Source: a bacterium (lineage in GTDB: Bacteria > Desulfobacterota > Deferrisomatia > Deferrisomatales > BM512). From it: 64,000 nt of DNA. Positions within the stretch are counted from its first letter, which is position 1, and the number at the start of each line of letters is the position of its first letter. The stretch is from contig SCTA01000013.1 of assembly GCA_004322275.1 (NCBI GenBank), positions 50,444-114,443 of the forward strand, given 5' to 3'. Shown here in pieces: positions 61,706 to 64,000 of this stretch. The position numbers and the translations under genes were made by a program. The notes under the pieces were generated by a model that had not been told where the DNA came from, made no database searches, and worked only from the letters and a program-made list of their open reading frames with translations.

Positions 61706-62542
61706 ATGAAAAAAAGCGCAATATGGGTTATCGCCTTCGTAACGGGAGGAGCGCTTTTATCGCTTACCGCCGGGTGCGGCGGCAAAGCGGACGATTTTGA
61801 GGCGGATACCGAAAAAGCCATTCGGCTTATGGACGAGGGGAGAAACGCCGAAGCCTTCGCCATCCTCGACAAGCAGTGCGGCTCCGAGGTCACTCTCACC
61901 GTCGGCTCCGAGGATTACAACCAGTGCAGGGCGCTGCTCGGCGACGCGCAGGCCGGAATAGCCGGGCTCGACTGGCTCGATTTCATAGCGAACCTGCCGG
62001 ATGACGACCAGCCCTCCGTGGACTCGGGCACCCTTATGGTCGACGTCGTGGCGGACATGGCCGGAGCCAACGAAGAAACCGGTCTTCTGCCGGCCGAAGA
62101 CCTGATCGAGAAACAGACCGCCATCGAAACCGCGATCGATATCCACTCCAACGGGGGCACGATAACCGAAGGCGAGCTTCCCCCCGAGGAACAGGCCCAG
62201 TTGGCCCTGGAATCCATGATGTACATCATCTACGAGATTTCAGGCGCTCTGGGCACCCCCGCCGGAGCCCCCCTTACCGTCGAGACCCTCCAGGCGGCCC
62301 TCCTCGCCGACCCGAACGCGCTCGACACGGCTGACATCGCGGGCATCAACCAGGCGCTCACGTACGTAGACTGGGGCTCCGCGGCCCTCATCGAACAGAC
62401 GGGGCAAGACAACTCTGCCGCAGAGGAGTTCACCGCCTTTATCGACCAGATATCCGTCACCGACCCGGTAACCGGCGAACAAACGGTGACTTCCGGCTCG
62501 ATAGCCGCCTACATCACCAGTCTCACCCCCGAAACCATTTAA
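61706..62542 (+). CDS. lipoprotein, unknown function
   Basis: The 278-residue protein has a signal peptide (MKKSAIWVIAFVTGGALLSL, lipobox TAGC, Cys24) and then an alpha-helical part with a TPR-like start (EADTEKAIRLMDEGRNAEAFAILDKQ). The remainder is acidic and rich in Ala, Thr and Glu. The ATG at 61706 follows GAAGGAAGG. No family is recognised. It is followed 15 bp later by the outer-membrane barrel gene and may form a complex with it. Confidence 0.78.
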   Translation: MKKSAIWVIAFVTGGALLSLTAGCGGKADDFEADTEKAIRLMDEGRNAEAFAILDKQCGSEVTLTVGSEDYNQCRALLGDAQAGIAGLDWLDFIANLPDDDQPSVDSGTLMVDVVADMAGANEETGLLPAEDLIEKQTAIETAIDIHSNGGTITEGELPPEEQAQLALESMMYIIYEISGALGTPAGAPLTVETLQAALLADPNALDTADIAGINQALTYVDWGSAALIEQTGQDNSAAEEFTAFIDQISVTDPVTGEQTVTSGSIAAYITSLTPETI

Positions 62543-62557
62543 GCGAGGAGGATGGAT

Positions 62558-63622
62558 ATGAAACGGATTTATGCGTTTGCAACGATCTCCATGCTCCTCG
62601 CCGCACCCGCCGCCGCGGCCGAGCTGGACCATTTCTTCAAGAGCCCGAGGGCGCTGGGCATGGGCAACGCCTTCACGGCGGTCTCCAACGACGCCACCGC
62701 GCTCTTTTACAACCCCGCCGGACTGAACAAGATCGAAACGTGGAACGTCACGATACTCAACCCCTTCGTCGAAGGCGGCCAGAACATCCTCGACGCCCGA
62801 AGCGAAATCGAGGATACGGACCTGAACAACAACGCCGAACTGGCCGACCTCCTGAGAAACCACATCGGCGAAACCTTCCACGCTTCCTTCGGCCTCTACC
62901 CGAACTTCTCAAAAAAGCACTTCGCCTTCGCCGTTCTCGCCCAGGGAGAGGTCAACGCTACTCCCCACACCCCGCAGAATCCGCGTCTGGAGATCGACTC
63001 ACAGGTATCCGGCTCGGCTCACATGGGCTACGCGATGGGCTTTTTCGATGAAAAGCTCAGCGTGGGCGCGGCGGGTAAGTTCGTCCACATGGAAAGTCTG
63101 TCGAAGATATACACCGTTGTCGAAATGACCGCCGACGACTTTCAGGACCGCGTCGAAGACGACATGGTCACGGGCGACGGTTTCGGCATCGACCTCGGCG
63201 CGATCTACGAGATGCCGGTCTTCTTCCACCCCGCCGTGGGCGTCACGGTTCACAACGCCCTTGAGACCGATCTCGGCGACGCCGGGAAGCTGCCCACCTC
63301 CATCGACGTGGGGCTTAGCGTCACCGAGAAATTCGCCGACGACTGGCTCACCCTGACGCTTGCAGCCGACTACGTTGACGTAACCGGCGAGCTCTCAAGC
63401 GACGACGACGTGACCAAGCGCCTTCACGGCGGCATGGAGCTGTGGCTCTCCAAGCGCCTCGCCCTCCGGGCGGGGATGAATCAGGGCTACTTCACCGCCG
63501 GCGCGACCCTGAACCTCTGGATACTCAGCCTCGATTACGCCACCTACGCCGAGGAACTGGGACTGGAATCGGGCACCGTGGATGACAGAAGGCATGTGGT
63601 GCAGGTTTCGGTCGGCTTCTAG
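62558..63622 (+). CDS. outer-membrane beta-barrel protein, FadL/PorV-like
   Basis: The 354-residue protein has a signal peptide (MKRIYAFATISMLLAAPAAA) and then KSPRALGMGNAFTAVSNDATALFYNPAGL, the N-terminal signature of FadL/PorV-type barrels, followed by alternating beta-strand patterns ending in HVVQVSVGF with a terminal Phe. Members carry hydrophobic compounds or act in secretion. The ATG at 62558 lies 6 bp after GGAGG; the earlier ATG at 62552 is too close to it. Last of the lipoprotein/lipoprotein/barrel trio. Confidence 0.85.
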   Translation: MKRIYAFATISMLLAAPAAAAELDHFFKSPRALGMGNAFTAVSNDATALFYNPAGLNKIETWNVTILNPFVEGGQNILDARSEIEDTDLNNNAELADLLRNHIGETFHASFGLYPNFSKKHFAFAVLAQGEVNATPHTPQNPRLEIDSQVSGSAHMGYAMGFFDEKLSVGAAGKFVHMESLSKIYTVVEMTADDFQDRVEDDMVTGDGFGIDLGAIYEMPVFFHPAVGVTVHNALETDLGDAGKLPTSIDVGLSVTEKFADDWLTLTLAADYVDVTGELSSDDDVTKRLHGGMELWLSKRLALRAGMNQGYFTAGATLNLWILSLDYATYAEELGLESGTVDDRRHVVQVSVGF

Positions 63623-64000
63623 AAGGCTGCTGAAAAACTACTGCGAACCGGCAATCTCTTTCGGCGAATGGCTGCGTCGTTTCTCGGGCGCGGGTCTTGG
63701 CGTATAGACGATACTGCCTTCGACCACGCGCCCTGTGGACTCCTTGCCCTTCGCCGAAATAGATTGCCGGAAGATGAGACGGGAGCCCGAGGGGGGAAGA
63801 GGGCGCCCGCTCAAAGCTCGACTAACTACAAAAGGGAACGGATTTCCTATATGGTCGCCCCTTTGGATGCAAGGGTTGAAGAAGTGAGGTGTAAAGGTTC
63901 GATTGCAGCCATATATCCGGACTTTTTGCAAGGTTCTTTGACCTTTGTCCCTGATGGAATACGCCGATCGATGCCCTATCAGCGCTATGGACTTACTGTC
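63623..64000. other. 378-bp end of window with the second MITE-like copy
   Basis: After the barrel gene come the motif CTGAAAAACTACTG (63630-63643) and element copy B (63648-63770). The following 230 bp hold no convincing gene and no known RNA. Any gene starting to the right is out of view. Confidence 0.45.
63648..63770 (-). mobile_element. 123-bp MITE-like element, copy B (inverted)
   Basis: Terminal inverted repeats of 21 bp (CCGGCAATCTCTTTCGGCGAA at 63648-63668 and TTCGCCGAAATAGATTGCCGG at 63750-63770) match at 20 of 21 positions. The element is the same length as copy A in the opposite orientation. There is no ORF or target-site duplication that I can see, and the transposase that would move it is not in this window. 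Confidence 0.8.

Overview
The window reads as a chromosomal stretch of a GC-rich, Gram-negative, anaerobe-like bacterium, most plausibly a deltaproteobacterium in the broad sense (Desulfobacterota/Desulfuromonadota-like). The grounds are an LPS heptose pathway, a FadL-like outer-membrane protein and lipoproteins, a Rex redox repressor, a ferritin-like diiron protein, a DUF4416 protein, a stand-alone SelD-associated flavoprotein and a PAS protein with a C-terminal Cys cluster. This placement is inferred from gene families; there is no rRNA or tRNA in the window to test it.

Layout. 1-1441 (-): sensor kinase and the start of an NtrC-type regulator. 1622-5317 (+): universal stress protein, acetate kinase and transketolase. 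5377-7501 (+): CpxRA-like two-component pair. 7479-10842 (-): two flavoprotein oxidoreductases and a DUF1499 membrane protein. 10942-12959: a lipoprotein (+) and an ArsM-like methyltransferase (-). 13250-20539 (-): miaB, dnaE, yicC, a DUF4416 gene and the heptose kinase gene. 20604-36220 (-): a long LPS/surface-polysaccharide locus with two heptosyltransferase-like GT9 enzymes, several GT4 and GT2 enzymes, a dTDP-3-acetamido-3,6-dideoxyhexose pathway (rmlA, rmlB, a fused ketoisomerase/acetyltransferase, an aminotransferase), gmhB, an LpxL-like acyltransferase and a dGTPase homologue. 36731-38922 (-): small membrane protein, lexA and an AI-2E-type permease.

39020-47630 is the most unusual part. 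Four paralogous polytopic membrane proteins (TMTC/PMT-like GT-C fold with C-terminal TPR-like segments, all on the - strand) surround one gene on the + strand. That gene encodes a secreted protein with a coiled coil and fourteen exact 15-residue SSVSGG-type repeats. I suggest a dedicated protein O-glycosylation locus with its own acceptor.

47754-64000 is mixed housekeeping and accessory sequence: a TIGR02757 protein, a DnaA-box cluster, an NRDE protein, rpsT, a deoxynucleoside kinase, a response regulator with a GT81-like glycosyltransferase, rex, an rpmE-thyX-prfA-prmC operon, a TPR lipoprotein, a PAS-Cys protein, a Cys-rich nitroreductase fusion, a ferritin-like protein, and a lipoprotein/lipoprotein/outer-membrane-barrel trio. 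Two inverted copies of a 123-bp element with 21-bp terminal inverted repeats (MITE-like), plus single-ended relics, are scattered through the window.

The LPS genes work together. HldE1 kinase and GmhB make activated heptose (the isomerase and nucleotidyl steps lie elsewhere). The GT9 enzymes would transfer heptose, and the RmlAB/FdtD/FdtB set would supply an amino-deoxyhexose to the GT2/GT4 enzymes. Most genes in this run overlap by 4 bp (ATGA), which suggests one long, translationally coupled transcript.
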